A program made the translations under genes and the position numbers. Under the pieces are notes generated by a model that saw nothing but the letters and a program-made list of their open reading frames with translations, made no database searches and was not told the origin of the DNA. Positions 34,798-43,622 of a DNA stretch of 64,000 nt are shown here, in pieces (positions within the stretch are counted from its first letter, which is position 1; every line of letters begins with the position of its first letter). This DNA comes from Lentzea californiensis (GTDB lineage Bacteria > Actinomycetota > Actinomycetes > Mycobacteriales > Pseudonocardiaceae). Location: NCBI RefSeq assembly GCF_024648825.1, contig NZ_JANBBE010000013.1, positions 186,001 to 250,000 on the forward strand, given 5' to 3'.

Positions 34798-36384
34798 CTA
34801 CTCCTCACCCAACGCGACCCGGCGCGCGAGCCCCAGCGGCAGCGCGCCGGACCCCGCGATCCGGTCGTGGAAGTCGCGCAGCGACCCCAGCCCCGCCGTC
34901 AGGTACTCCTCGCGGATCAGGTCGATCTCCAACGCCCCGGTCAGGTACGACGGCGCCTGCGTCGGCCACGCGCAGTACCGCTTCACCTCGCCGGCGGCGG
35001 TGCCCGGCGTCAGGGCCGTGCGCGCCACCATGAACGACTCGGCCTCGGCGGGAGTCATGTCGCCGCAGTGCAACGCCGTGTCGACGATCATCCGCGCCGC
35101 CCGGAACAGCCGCGCCTCGACGTGGCTCATCAACGCGCCCTGCGTCGTGTAGTACCCGACCGAGCGCAGCAGCTTCTCCGAGTACAGCGCCCAGCCCTCG
35201 GAGAAGTACGACGTCCGGAACACCTTGCGCAGCGGGTGCGCCGGGCCCTGCGCCGCCAGCCACGCCGAGTGCCAGTGGTGGCCGGGATAGGCCTCGTGCA
35301 CGGAGATCGTCGGCAGCTGCGACCGCGAGTTGGTGCGCAGGCGCTGCGTGATCTGCTCGTCCGACGCCCCGTCGGGCGTGAACGGCACGAAGAAGAAGCC
35401 GGTCCGCTTCGAGGTCAGCGCCGGAGGCCCGAGGTAGCTCGCGACCGACATGAGCGCCCGCTGGAACGGCGGCGACCCGACCACCTGGCAGTCCTCGCCC
35501 TCGGGCATCGTCACCAGCGAGTGCTCGACCAGCGCGGCGCGCGCCCGTGAGGTCTCCGCCTCGTACTCGGCGCGCATCGCCTCCAGGGTCGGCGGGTGGT
35601 CGTCCTGCAACGAGCTCATCACCGCGCGCCAGTCCGGTGACCCCGACAGCTCGACCAGTTCGGCCTCCAGCTCCGCGTAGGCGTCCTGCCCGCGCTGGTG
35701 CAGCTCCGGTGCCCCGTAGCCCAGCAACTCCTTGTCCTGCAACAGGGCTGAGTAGAGCTTCTCGCCCATCCGCCAGTCGCCCCCGGCCCGCACGGCGAGG
35801 TCCTCCAGGAACACCGCGTGCCGGTCGAACGCGTCGGCCGCGGGGACGGCCGCCGCGGCCAGCGTCGCGCGCAGCTCGGGTGAGGACACCTGCTGCGGCA
35901 GCTGGTCCAGCAGGAACGCACGCCCCGTCCGCACCTGGCCGAGCGTGCGCAGCACGACCAGTGACGACGCCAGCGACGCGTCGAGGTTCGCTTCGGCGGC
36001 GGCGAGCACCGACGGCACCTCGCGCAGCTTGGCGACGGCCGACGTGACGAGCTCGGCCTCGGGCAGCAACCCGTGCAGGAACGGCCCCAGCAGCCCGAAG
36101 AAGATCATCCCGGTGTACTCGTGCGGGTCACGCCGCCAGCCAGGCCACGTCTCCATCGCCGACGCCCCGCGCAGCACCGACACGGCGAGATCGCGGTCCA
36201 CCGACGCCGGCGTCGCCTCCAGCCTCGCCAGCCAGGTCTCCCGCTCCCTGGCCCGCTGTTCGAACGCCGCCGCGGAGAAGTCCCCGAAGGTCGAGTAGTG
36301 CTCCAGTGAACCGACTCCAGCCGCGTGGGCGGGGTGGCGGTCGAAGTACCACGAAAGGAACGACGTGAGCGTGTCGGTGGTCAC
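34798..36384 (-). CDS. DUF885 family metallo-hydrolase-like protein
   Basis: 528 aa from GTG 36384; a much longer in-frame start at 36912 overlaps the opposite gene and is rejected. A mostly helical DUF885 protein. It has HEAYPGHHWHSAW (about residue 370), the HExxxGHH cluster that suggests a zinc site as in M32-like peptidases, plus SEGWALYSEKLL (downstream Glu) and TGALEIDLIREEYL. There is no signal peptide, so it is cytosolic. The substrate is unknown; a peptidase or amidohydrolase role is inferred from the metal motif. Confidence 0.8.
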   Translation of the reverse strand: MTTDTLTSFLSWYFDRHPAHAAGVGSLEHYSTFGDFSAAAFEQRARERETWLARLEATPASVDRDLAVSVLRGASAMETWPGWRRDPHEYTGMIFFGLLGPFLHGLLPEAELVTSAVAKLREVPSVLAAAEANLDASLASSLVVLRTLGQVRTGRAFLLDQLPQQVSSPELRATLAAAAVPAADAFDRHAVFLEDLAVRAGGDWRMGEKLYSALLQDKELLGYGAPELHQRGQDAYAELEAELVELSGSPDWRAVMSSLQDDHPPTLEAMRAEYEAETSRARAALVEHSLVTMPEGEDCQVVGSPPFQRALMSVASYLGPPALTSKRTGFFFVPFTPDGASDEQITQRLRTNSRSQLPTISVHEAYPGHHWHSAWLAAQGPAHPLRKVFRTSYFSEGWALYSEKLLRSVGYYTTQGALMSHVEARLFRAARMIVDTALHCGDMTPAEAESFMVARTALTPGTAAGEVKRYCAWPTQAPSYLTGALEIDLIREEYLTAGLGSLRDFHDRIAGSGALPLGLARRVALGEE

Positions 36385-36420
36385 CCGACCGAAGCTACCC
36401 GCTGGTTTTACAGTGTGGGG

Positions 36421-36711
36421 ATGTCTGATCACTCCACTCAGAAGCGCATCGCCGAGTTCGTGAAAGCCCACGGCAAGGCGGACACGCCGGTCAGGGCCGT
36501 CGTCGAACCGATCGGCCGGGCAGGCGCGCGGATCGTGCTGGTCGGCGCGGACGGCGCCATGGGCGACGTGATGACGAAGGACGTCGAGTCCGCCACCAAG
36601 GCCGTCGAGGCCGCGGAGGGCGTCGAGCAGGCCGAATGGGACCGCGAGACCACCGCCGCCACCAAGATCGGCCCTGCCCACCGCCGCAAGATGGCCACGA
36701 TGCAGTCTTGA
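36421..36711 (+). CDS. Conserved small actinobacterial protein, 96 aa
   Basis: ATG 36421 is preferred; an in-frame start at 36325 overlaps the divergent DUF885 gene, whose start is 36 bp away. The protein begins with a helix (QKRIAEFVKAHGKA), then two strands flanking a Gly turn (VRAVVEPIGRAGARIVLVGADG), a helix rich in Ala/Val/Glu (DVESATKAVEAAEGVEQAEW) and a basic end. There is no signal peptide or Cys. I cannot assign a function, but the alpha/beta pattern and codon use support a real cytosolic protein. Confidence 0.65.
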   Translation: MSDHSTQKRIAEFVKAHGKADTPVRAVVEPIGRAGARIVLVGADGAMGDVMTKDVESATKAVEAAEGVEQAEWDRETTAATKIGPAHRRKMATMQS

Positions 36712-37049
36712 CCTTTCTCCCAGCTGAAGCAGGGAGATTCTTCCCTCGCGGGTCGAGTTTTCTGCTTCGCAGCCCGTTGCCGCCTGGGTTACCAGCAAGG
36801 GACGGTGTACCGCCCACGGTCTTACACGAGCTCCACAGACCTGACATCCCGCCAGCCCGGCGGTAGACCCGGCCGACTTGGTTGTCGCCGACCGGGCACG
36901 ACAACTCCGCAAGCCGCTCCGCCAACCGCCCGACCTGGGGATCAGGGCACGGTCTTTCGCCCTGGAGGCGAAATCCCGTCTTCGCCCTGCTCCGCAAGGG
37001 TCCGTTTCCTCTCCGGCCTGAAGGCCGGGGTATCCACGGAGGAATCCCG
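36712..37049 (+). mobile_element. Structured non-coding segment, possible IS200/IS605-type end or omega-RNA remnant
   Basis: 338 bp without a credible gene. Two hairpin motifs of similar build frame it: TCTCCC/GGGAGA around AGCTGAAGCA near 36717-36738, and CCGGCC-TGAA-GGCCGG at 37013-37028 followed by GGGTATCC. Hairpins with a CTGAAG core and a following GGG are common at ends of IS200/IS605 elements and their TnpB-linked RNAs. No tnpA or tnpB ORF remains. The right end carries GGAGGA (37039-37044), the ribosome site of the ATP-grasp gene. A structured mRNA leader is the alternative reading. Confidence 0.4.
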
Positions 37050-37898
37050 ATGAAGATCGTGCTCGCCTCGTGCGACCGGCTGCCCCTGGGAGACGGCGAC
37101 GAGGAGTCGCTCGTCGCCGCCCTCCAGCGCGACGGCGTCGACGTCGAGTGGCGGCCGTGGGGCGACGAGGTCGAGGCCGACCTCGTGGTCCTGCGCACGA
37201 CCTGGGACTACCCGGATCACCTGGACGAGTTCCTGGCGTGGTGCTCCAGCGTGCCCGCCCTCGCGAACCCGCTGCCGGTGATCCGCTGGAACATCGACAA
37301 GTCGTACATGGCCGAGCTCGCCGCGCACGGCGTCCCCGTCGTGCCCACCGCGGTCGTGCGGCCGGGGGAGGAGCCGGTCTTCCCGGACGGCGAGTTCGTG
37401 GTGAAGCCGGCGGTCGGCGCGGGTTCGCGCGGTGCCGGCCGGTTCACCGACCACGCGGCGGCCCGCGCGCACCTCGAAGCCCTCGGCGTCACCGCGCTGG
37501 TGCAGCCGTACCAGTCCAGTGTGGACGCCCACGGCGAGACGGCGCTGGTGTTCTTCGCCGGTGAGTACTCCCACTCGTTCCACAAAGGACCGATGCTGGC
37601 CCAGGGCCTCGCCGAGGCCGAGTCGGGGCTCTACGTCGAGGAGCGGCTGGGCAGCATCGAACCCTCGCCGCGCCAGGTCGCCCTCGCCGAACAGGTGCTC
37701 GACGTCGCCGCGCAGCTGCTCTCGTTGCGGCGCAGCGACTTCCTCTACGCCCGCGTGGACGTCGTCGAAGGGCCCGGCGGCGAACCGCTGCTGCTCGAAC
37801 TGGAGCTGACCGAGCCGTCGCTGGGCTTCAAGCTCACGACCGGCGAGGCCGCCTCCCGGTTCAGCAAGGTCATCCAGGAAGCCGCCTCCCGCGGCTAA
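37050..37898 (+). CDS. ATP-grasp domain protein
   Basis: 282 aa from ATG 37050, six bases after GGAGGA; longer in-frame ORF upstream is non-coding. Shows an ATP-grasp layout: N-terminal DLVVLRTTWDYPDHLDEFL, NIDKSYMAELAAHGVPVVPT, the nucleotide-binding EFVVKPAVGAGSRGAGRF, a central VQPYQSSVDAHGETALVFF and the metal-binding end LLLELELTEPSLGF. The family ligates a carboxylate to an amine or thiol using ATP; the substrate is unknown. The alpha/beta hydrolase gene begins 9 bp later and is probably cotranscribed. Confidence 0.8.
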   Translation: MKIVLASCDRLPLGDGDEESLVAALQRDGVDVEWRPWGDEVEADLVVLRTTWDYPDHLDEFLAWCSSVPALANPLPVIRWNIDKSYMAELAAHGVPVVPTAVVRPGEEPVFPDGEFVVKPAVGAGSRGAGRFTDHAAARAHLEALGVTALVQPYQSSVDAHGETALVFFAGEYSHSFHKGPMLAQGLAEAESGLYVEERLGSIEPSPRQVALAEQVLDVAAQLLSLRRSDFLYARVDVVEGPGGEPLLLELELTEPSLGFKLTTGEAASRFSKVIQEAASRG

Positions 37899-37907
37899 GG
37901 TCGAATC

Positions 37908-38693
37908 ATGACCACCGCGAGCGTCAACGGCATCAGCATCGGCTACGACGACGAAGGCACCGGCGACGACGTGCTGGTGCTGGTGCACGGCCACCCCTTC
38001 GACCGCACGATGTGGGGCCCGCAGGTAGAGCACTTCAGCAAGCACGGGCGGCGCGTGATCGCAGCGGACCTGCGCGGGTACGGCGAGACCACCGTCGTTC
38101 CCGGCATCACGCCGCTGGACGTCTTCGCCGCCGACATCGCGGGGCTGCTCGACCACCTGGGCATCGAGAAGGTCGTGCTCGGCGGCCTCTCGATGGGCGG
38201 CCAGATCGTCATGGAGTTCGCGCGGACGTTCCCCGAGCGCCTGCGGGGCCTGATCCTGGCCGACACGTTCGCGCAGGCCGAGACCGAGGAAGGCCGCCGC
38301 ATCCGCAACGACATGGCCGACAGGCTGCTGCGCGAGGGCATGTCCGGCTACGCCGACGAGGTGAAGTGGAAGATGGTGGCTCCGCACAACCCGGAGGTCG
38401 GCGAGTTCGTCGCGGGGCTGATGCACAACGCGCCACCGGAGGGCGCGGCAGCGGCGTTGCGGGGCCGCGCGGAACGGCCCGACTACACGGAGACGCTCAC
38501 CGGGATCACCGTGCCGACGCTGGTGATCGTCGGCAGCGACGACGAGTACACCCCGGTCAGCGCGGCCGAGTACATGAGCGAGCGCGTTCCGGGTTCGACT
38601 CTGGTCGTGGTCGACGGTGCCGCCCACATGCCGAACCTGGAACGCCCCGCACTCTTCAACAAGGCGGTCGAGGACCTGCTATCGCAGACCTGA
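37908..38693 (+). CDS. Alpha/beta hydrolase
   Basis: 261 aa from ATG 37908. Classical alpha/beta-hydrolase fold: oxyanion segment LVHGHPFDRTMW, nucleophile elbow GLSMGGQIVMEF (Ser), acid in VIVGSDDEYTP and catalytic His in VDGAAHMPNLERP. The substrate is unknown; peroxidase-like or lactone/ester hydrolases are the closest in pattern. It follows the ATP-grasp gene by 9 bp. Its 3' end overlaps the convergent actP-like gene by 15 bp. Confidence 0.88.
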   Translation: MTTASVNGISIGYDDEGTGDDVLVLVHGHPFDRTMWGPQVEHFSKHGRRVIAADLRGYGETTVVPGITPLDVFAADIAGLLDHLGIEKVVLGGLSMGGQIVMEFARTFPERLRGLILADTFAQAETEEGRRIRNDMADRLLREGMSGYADEVKWKMVAPHNPEVGEFVAGLMHNAPPEGAAAALRGRAERPDYTETLTGITVPTLVIVGSDDEYTPVSAAEYMSERVPGSTLVVVDGAAHMPNLERPALFNKAVEDLLSQT

Positions 38694-40256
38694 GCCGATG
38701 CCGGTCAGGCCGCGCACCTCCATCTCCGCCTGCTTGGCCGCGTCCGCCTTCTCGCCGCCGATGATCGTGCCCAGGAACCCGGCCAGGAACGACAGCGGGA
38801 TCGACACGATGCCGGGGTTCGACAGCGGGAAGAACGCGAAGTCGGCGTCCGGGAACACCGACGACTTCGAGCCGGAGATCGCGGGCGAGAAGATGATGAG
38901 CAGCACGCACGACGTGAGGCCGCCGTAGATGCTCCACAGCGTGCCGCGCGTGTTGAAACGCTTCCAGAACAACGAGTACAGCAGCGTCGGCAGGTTCGCG
39001 GACGCGGCCAGGGCGAACGCCAGGGCGACCAGGAAGGCGATGTTCTGGCCGTTCGCCGCGATGCCGCCGGCGATCGCCAGCACGCCCACGCACACGGCGG
39101 TGATGCGGGCGACGCGGACCTCGTCGCGCGGGTCGGCCTCGCCGTGCTTGATCACGTTGGCGTAGACGTCGTGCGCGAACGAGGCCGACGCCGTCAGCGT
39201 CAGACCCGCGACCACGGCGAGGATCGTGGCGAACGCCACCGCGCAGACGATGCCCAGCAGGACCGTGCCGCCGACCTGGAACGCCAGCAGCGGCGCGGCA
39301 GAGTTCTCACCGCCGGGAGCATTGGTGATCTTGTCCGTGCCTACCAGCGCCATGGCGCCGAAGCCGATGACCAGCGTGCACGAGTAGAAGATCGCCATCA
39401 TCCACGTCGCCCACACGACGGACTTCCGCGCCTCACGCGCGTTCGGCACCGTGTAGAAGCGCATCAGCACGTGGGGGAGGGACGCGGTGCCGAGCACGAG
39501 GGCCAGGGCCAGCGAGATGAAGTCGATCTTCGACAGGTCCGACGCGCCGTACTTCACGCCCGGCGAGAGCACGGCCTCGCCCAGCGGCGACCGCTGCGTC
39601 GCGCGGTCGAGGATCGAGGAGAGGTCGAAGCCGAACTTGCCGATCAGGAAGATCGTCAGCAGCGACACCGTCAGGATCAGCAGCACGGCCTTGATGATCT
39701 GCACCCACGTGGTGCCCTTCATGCCGCCGACCAGCACGTAGAGCACCATGACGATGCCGACGACCGCGATGATGATGGCCTGGCCGATCTTGCTGTGCAC
39801 GTCCAGCAGCAGTGCCATCAGGCCGCCGGCGCCCGCCATCTGCGCGATCATGTAGAAGAGCGAGATGACCAGGGTCGAGTTCGCCGCGGCCGCGCGCACG
39901 GGGCGCTGGCGCATGCGGAACGCCATGACGTCGCCCATGGTGAAACGGCCGGTGTTGCGCAGCCGTTCCGAGATCAGCATCAAACCGATCAGCCAGGCGA
40001 CGACCCAGCCGATCGAGTACATGAAGCCGTCGTAGCCGTTCACGGCGATCGCGCCGGAGATGCCCAGGAACGACGCCGCGGACAGGAAGTCGCCCGAGAG
40101 CGCGATGCCGTTCTGCGTGCCCGTGAAACTGCTGCCTGCCGCGTAGTAGTCCGACGCGCTCACGTTCCGCGTCGACACGCGGTAGACGACGTAGAGCGTC
40201 AGCAGCACGAAGATGCCGAAGACGGACAGGTTGATCGCGGTGTTCGCCCCGGTCAC
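38679..40256 (-). CDS. actP: Sodium:solute symporter, ActP-like cation/acetate symporter
   Basis: 525 aa from GTG 40256, overlapping the DUF485 stop by four bases; a longer in-frame start (40469) lies inside that gene. About 13 membrane helices. Family motifs: SASDYYAAGSSFTGTQNGIALSGDFLSAASFLG in helix 1, GGMKGTTWVQIIKAVLL, VLGTASLPHVLMRFYTV and ASFAHDVYANVI. ActP-type carriers import acetate or other short acids with sodium or protons. The upstream DUF485 partner supports this subfamily. Confidence 0.9.
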   Translation of the reverse strand: MTGANTAINLSVFGIFVLLTLYVVYRVSTRNVSASDYYAAGSSFTGTQNGIALSGDFLSAASFLGISGAIAVNGYDGFMYSIGWVVAWLIGLMLISERLRNTGRFTMGDVMAFRMRQRPVRAAAANSTLVISLFYMIAQMAGAGGLMALLLDVHSKIGQAIIIAVVGIVMVLYVLVGGMKGTTWVQIIKAVLLILTVSLLTIFLIGKFGFDLSSILDRATQRSPLGEAVLSPGVKYGASDLSKIDFISLALALVLGTASLPHVLMRFYTVPNAREARKSVVWATWMMAIFYSCTLVIGFGAMALVGTDKITNAPGGENSAAPLLAFQVGGTVLLGIVCAVAFATILAVVAGLTLTASASFAHDVYANVIKHGEADPRDEVRVARITAVCVGVLAIAGGIAANGQNIAFLVALAFALAASANLPTLLYSLFWKRFNTRGTLWSIYGGLTSCVLLIIFSPAISGSKSSVFPDADFAFFPLSNPGIVSIPLSFLAGFLGTIIGGEKADAAKQAEMEVRGLTGIGSGLR

Positions 40257-40663
40257 GCGAGCTCCTCGTCGGTTTCCACGAGCGCGCGGACCTTGTCGAC
40301 CTGCGGGTCGAGCTGCCGCTTGGAGTAACGCGAGTACGCCATTGTGATGATGACGGTCGTCACGATCTGGAGGAATCCCATCGTCAAGCCGACGTTCACG
40401 GTTCCGAACAGCGGAGTGCTCATGAACTCGGCGGCGTAAGCCGAAAGCAATACGAAAGTCACGTACCAAGCGAGGAACAGCAGCGTCGCCGGAAGAATGA
40501 AGCGCTTCACCCGGCGCTTCAGGGCGAGGAAATCCTCACTCGTTTGGATGGCATCGAAATCAGGCTCACCGTCACCATCTATAAGCAATGAGTGATGTGG
40601 CTCGTCGAAGGTGGCGAAACCGGGGGTCGCCGGGCGTGACACGGAGGGCAGCGCCTTCGTCAT
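40253..40663 (-). CDS. DUF485 membrane protein, partner of ActP-like symporter
   Basis: 136 aa from ATG 40663; the longer in-frame start at 40834 extends through the promoter region. The N-terminal about 55 residues are soluble (FDAIQTSEDFLALKRRVKRF is the DUF485 entry motif), then two membrane helices (LPATLLFLAWYVTFVLLSAYAAEF and LTMGFLQIVTTVIITMAYSRYS). DUF485 proteins are nearly always encoded directly before ActP-type symporters, as here (GTGA overlap), and are thought to assist them. Confidence 0.88.
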   Translation of the reverse strand: MTKALPSVSRPATPGFATFDEPHHSLLIDGDGEPDFDAIQTSEDFLALKRRVKRFILPATLLFLAWYVTFVLLSAYAAEFMSTPLFGTVNVGLTMGFLQIVTTVIITMAYSRYSKRQLDPQVDKVRALVETDEELA

Positions 40664-40962
40664 CAACCGCTCGCATTCGTTACGGGGAGTGCCCGGCGAG
40701 GCTCCGCGCACACGGCGCGTCCGATCCGGGGTGGGGAGGCGCAAGCGTAACCACGCGTGGCGTTGAGTCAATCCCTGAAAGCCGCAGGACCACCCCAAAA
40801 GGTCGAGTGTCACCCTGGGTGATCGATCGTGCACGCCCTAGGTCGTTGTCGCGTCACGCTGTCTGGCCTACTATCCGCTCACACCCGATACGGCTGACGG
40901 AGATATCGAGCTGCGGGGGACATCGACTCGCGGGGATTCACCAGGCCAGGAGGTAGCCGATA
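40664..40962. promoter_or_regulatory. Divergent region of actP/DUF485 and the conservon; promoter and dyad
   Basis: About 300 bp without a gene. On the plus strand TTGTCG (40846-40851), a 17-bp spacer and TACTAT (40869-40874) form a good housekeeping promoter for the conservon, giving a leader of about 115 nt. A perfect TCACCC-T-GGGTGA dyad (40810-40822) lies just upstream and could regulate either side. No clear promoter was found for the minus-strand pair. Confidence 0.55.
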
Positions 40963-41001
40963 GTGGGGCACTTCGAACGCGCCTTGGGGATCATTTCGTG
41001 A
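40963..41001 (+). CDS. 12-codon leader ORF overlapping the cvnA start
   Basis: GTG 40963 follows a perfect AGGAGG (40948-40953) with 9-nt spacing and encodes VGHFERALGIIS. Its TGA (40999-41001) overlaps the GTG of cvnA (40998-41000) in the same GTGA arrangement used between genes throughout this window. The site is much stronger than the GGGGA in front of cvnA itself. It probably works by translational coupling rather than as a functional peptide. Identification rests on the site and overlap only. Confidence 0.45.
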   Translation: MGHFERALGIIS

Positions 41002-43622
41002 ATGTCGAGTGGAGAAAGATCAGCGACTGGCGCAACTGGCGCCTGCCCGTCAAGCTCGGCGTCGTGCTGCTCGTCCCGGTGGCGGTGGCCGTCGGCGCGG
41101 GCGCACTGCAGATCTCCGGTTACGTCGACCGGTCCAACAACTACGTGCAGATGCAGGGCCTGGTGCGGCTGAGGGCGGATCTCGCGCCCTTGATCTCCAG
41201 CGTCCAGCAGGAACGCACGCTCGCCGCGCAGAGCACCACCAGCGGGTCCGGCGTCGGCGCCTACCAGAACCAGATCAGCGCCACCGACAACGCCGCCTCG
41301 ACCGTGCGCCGCCGGATCGACCGCACCGACGGCGTCAGCGACGTCTCCCGTCAGCGCTTCGCCGAGGTCGGCGGTCAGCTGGAGACGCTCAAGAACCTGC
41401 GGGAGAAGGTCGCGCAGGGCGGCGACGGCGGCGACCCGTCCGGCGGCACCTACGGCTACACCGCGATCATCAAGTCGTTGCTGGACTTCGAGCAGGCGCT
41501 CGTCGGCCAGTTCAACGACAACGCCATCACGGGCACCGCGACGGCGCTGCACAACATGGTCATCGCGCAGGAGCAGGTCTCGCTGCAGCACGCGTTCGTG
41601 CTGGCCGGGATCGGCCGCGGCAAGCTCCTCGGCCCCGAGATCCGCGCGCTGGAGCAGTCCGACATCCGCCTGCAGGACCGCCTGAACGACTTCCAGGCCA
41701 TCGGCACCACCGAACAGCGCCGCATCTACGACCAGACCGTGACCGGCGCCGCCGTCGCGAACCGCTCCGCCCTGGTGGAACGCGCGCTCACCCAGCCCGA
41801 GGGCACCCCGCCGCCCCCGACGCGCCCCGGCCAGCCCAAGCCGCCGCAGGAGTTCGGCATCGCCGTCGAGGACTGGAACAAGTCCTCCGGCACCACCGCG
41901 CGCCTGATGGAACAGGTCGTCCGCGAACTGCAGGACGAGCTGGCGAACACCGCCGGCGCGCTGCAGGACGACACGTCCAACAAGGCGGGCGCCGCCGCGG
42001 TCATCCTGCTCGCGATGCTGCTCATCGCCGGCACGCTCGGCTTCGTCATCGGCCGCTACCTGCTGCGCTCGCTCTCCGAGCTGCGCCGCTCCGCCCTCGA
42101 CGTGGCGCACCACCACCTCCCCGAGGTCGTCGCCGCGATCCGCGCCGACCGCAAGCCCGACACCGAGATCGAACCGGTGCCCGTGCACACCAGCGAGGAG
42201 TTCGGCCAGCTGGCCCGCGCGTTCGACGCCGTGCACGAGCAGGCCATCCGCGGCGCGGTCGAGCAGTCGTCGCTGCGGTCGGGCATGAAGAACATCTTCG
42301 TCAACCTCTCGCGCCGCTCGCAGGGCCTCGTCGAGCGCCAGCTCAAGCTCATGGAGGAGCTGGAGCGCCACGAGGAGAACCCCGAGCAGCTCGCGAACCT
42401 GTTCAAGCTCGACCACCTCGCGACGCGCATGCGCCGCAACAACGAGAACCTGATGGTGCTGTCCGGCACCGACGTCGCCCGCCGGTTCCACCAGCCCGTC
42501 CCGCTCGCGGACGTGCTGCGCGCCGCCGCGTCCGAGATCGAGCACTACCAGCGGGTCGTCGTGAAGTCGACGCCGTCGGTCGAGATCGTCGGCTACGCGG
42601 CCAGCGACCTCGTGCGCCTCGTCGCGGAGCTGCTGGACAACGCCACCGCGTTCTCCGCCCCCACCACCCAGGTCATGATCGGCTCGCGGATCGACCAGCA
42701 GGGCGCCGTGCTCGTCGAGGTCGCCGACCAGGGCATCGGCATGGGCCCGGCCGAGCTCACCGAGGCCAACGAGCGGCTCTCGACCGGCGCCGAGGAGGAC
42801 GTGCCCGTCTCGCGTCAGATGGGCCTGTTCGTCGTCGGCAGGCTCGCGGGCCGCCACGGCATCACGGTCCGGCTGCGCGGCGCGGGAGAGGGCCGTGAAG
42901 GCCTGCGCGCGTTCGTCCTCGTGCCCGCGGAGCTCGTGCGCACGCACGCCGAGGCCCCGGCGCCGTCCCAGCCGCGGCACGCCGCGCTGCCCCAGCCGAA
43001 GCCCGCCCTCCCCAAGCAGCCGCACGTCGTCGTGAAGACGCCGAACCTGGCGCCGCCACCCGCACCCGCGCCGGCCATCGACAGCCCGCGCGAGTCCGCC
43101 GAGTGGTCGTCGTTCCGCGGCGCCGCGATCGACGAGTCGCTGCCCCAGCGCACAGCCCGGCCCGCTTCGGCACAGCACAACGGTGTGCCGCCCGAGTCGC
43201 CGAGTGAGACGACGTCGTCCTGGTTCAGGGGCGGCCTGGTTTCGGGCGAACCGGTCAACGGTGATCATTCGCCGGCACGGACCAACCCCGGACCCTCACC
43301 TGCGTCGTCACCGTCGGTAGTGGCATCCTGGTTCGGCAAGAAGCCCGGGGGGACGGTCTGGGAACAGGCCGGGGACCCCGCCACCGACGCAGGGGAGACC
43401 GATGCCGGGTTGCCGAAACGCGCGCCGCGCAAGAACCTGCTCCCCGACCTCGCGGAACACTCCGAGAACGGCGCACGGCCCGCTGTGAGCCAGAAGCGCG
43501 ATCCGGAACGGGCGCGAGGCTTTCTCGCCAGCTACCAGACGGGCCTGCGCCAGGCGCCGCTCGGTGGCGGCGGGAATGGCAACGGCCAGGGGAACGGCCA
43601 GTACAACGGGGAGAAGGCATGA
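40998..43622 (+). CDS. cvnA: Conservon sensor kinase-like protein CvnA (NIT-HAMP-HATPase)
   Basis: 874 aa from GTG 40998. Membrane helix 1 (about 17-41) and helix 2 (about 332-355) flank an extracytoplasmic nitrate/nitrite-sensor-like domain with VQQERTLAAQ. A HAMP-like linker and an HATPase follow, with AELLDNATAFSAP (N box), VADQGIGMGP (G1) and MGLFVVGRLA. The phospho-His box is replaced by NIFVNLSRRSQGLVERQL, as usual in conservon kinases. The last 220 residues are Pro/Ala-rich and disordered. It heads the cvnA-B-C-D unit known from Streptomyces, thought to form a membrane signalling complex. Confidence 0.92.
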   Translation: MNVEWRKISDWRNWRLPVKLGVVLLVPVAVAVGAGALQISGYVDRSNNYVQMQGLVRLRADLAPLISSVQQERTLAAQSTTSGSGVGAYQNQISATDNAASTVRRRIDRTDGVSDVSRQRFAEVGGQLETLKNLREKVAQGGDGGDPSGGTYGYTAIIKSLLDFEQALVGQFNDNAITGTATALHNMVIAQEQVSLQHAFVLAGIGRGKLLGPEIRALEQSDIRLQDRLNDFQAIGTTEQRRIYDQTVTGAAVANRSALVERALTQPEGTPPPPTRPGQPKPPQEFGIAVEDWNKSSGTTARLMEQVVRELQDELANTAGALQDDTSNKAGAAAVILLAMLLIAGTLGFVIGRYLLRSLSELRRSALDVAHHHLPEVVAAIRADRKPDTEIEPVPVHTSEEFGQLARAFDAVHEQAIRGAVEQSSLRSGMKNIFVNLSRRSQGLVERQLKLMEELERHEENPEQLANLFKLDHLATRMRRNNENLMVLSGTDVARRFHQPVPLADVLRAAASEIEHYQRVVVKSTPSVEIVGYAASDLVRLVAELLDNATAFSAPTTQVMIGSRIDQQGAVLVEVADQGIGMGPAELTEANERLSTGAEEDVPVSRQMGLFVVGRLAGRHGITVRLRGAGEGREGLRAFVLVPAELVRTHAEAPAPSQPRHAALPQPKPALPKQPHVVVKTPNLAPPPAPAPAIDSPRESAEWSSFRGAAIDESLPQRTARPASAQHNGVPPESPSETTSSWFRGGLVSGEPVNGDHSPARTNPGPSPASSPSVVASWFGKKPGGTVWEQAGDPATDAGETDAGLPKRAPRKNLLPDLAEHSENGARPAVSQKRDPERARGFLASYQTGLRQAPLGGGGNGNGQGNGQYNGEKA

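Noticed and set aside
40938-43268. 776-aa minus-strand open frame opposite cvnA
   Set aside because: High-GC shadow frame; cvnA has clear domains and codon bias, and the antisense product has none.
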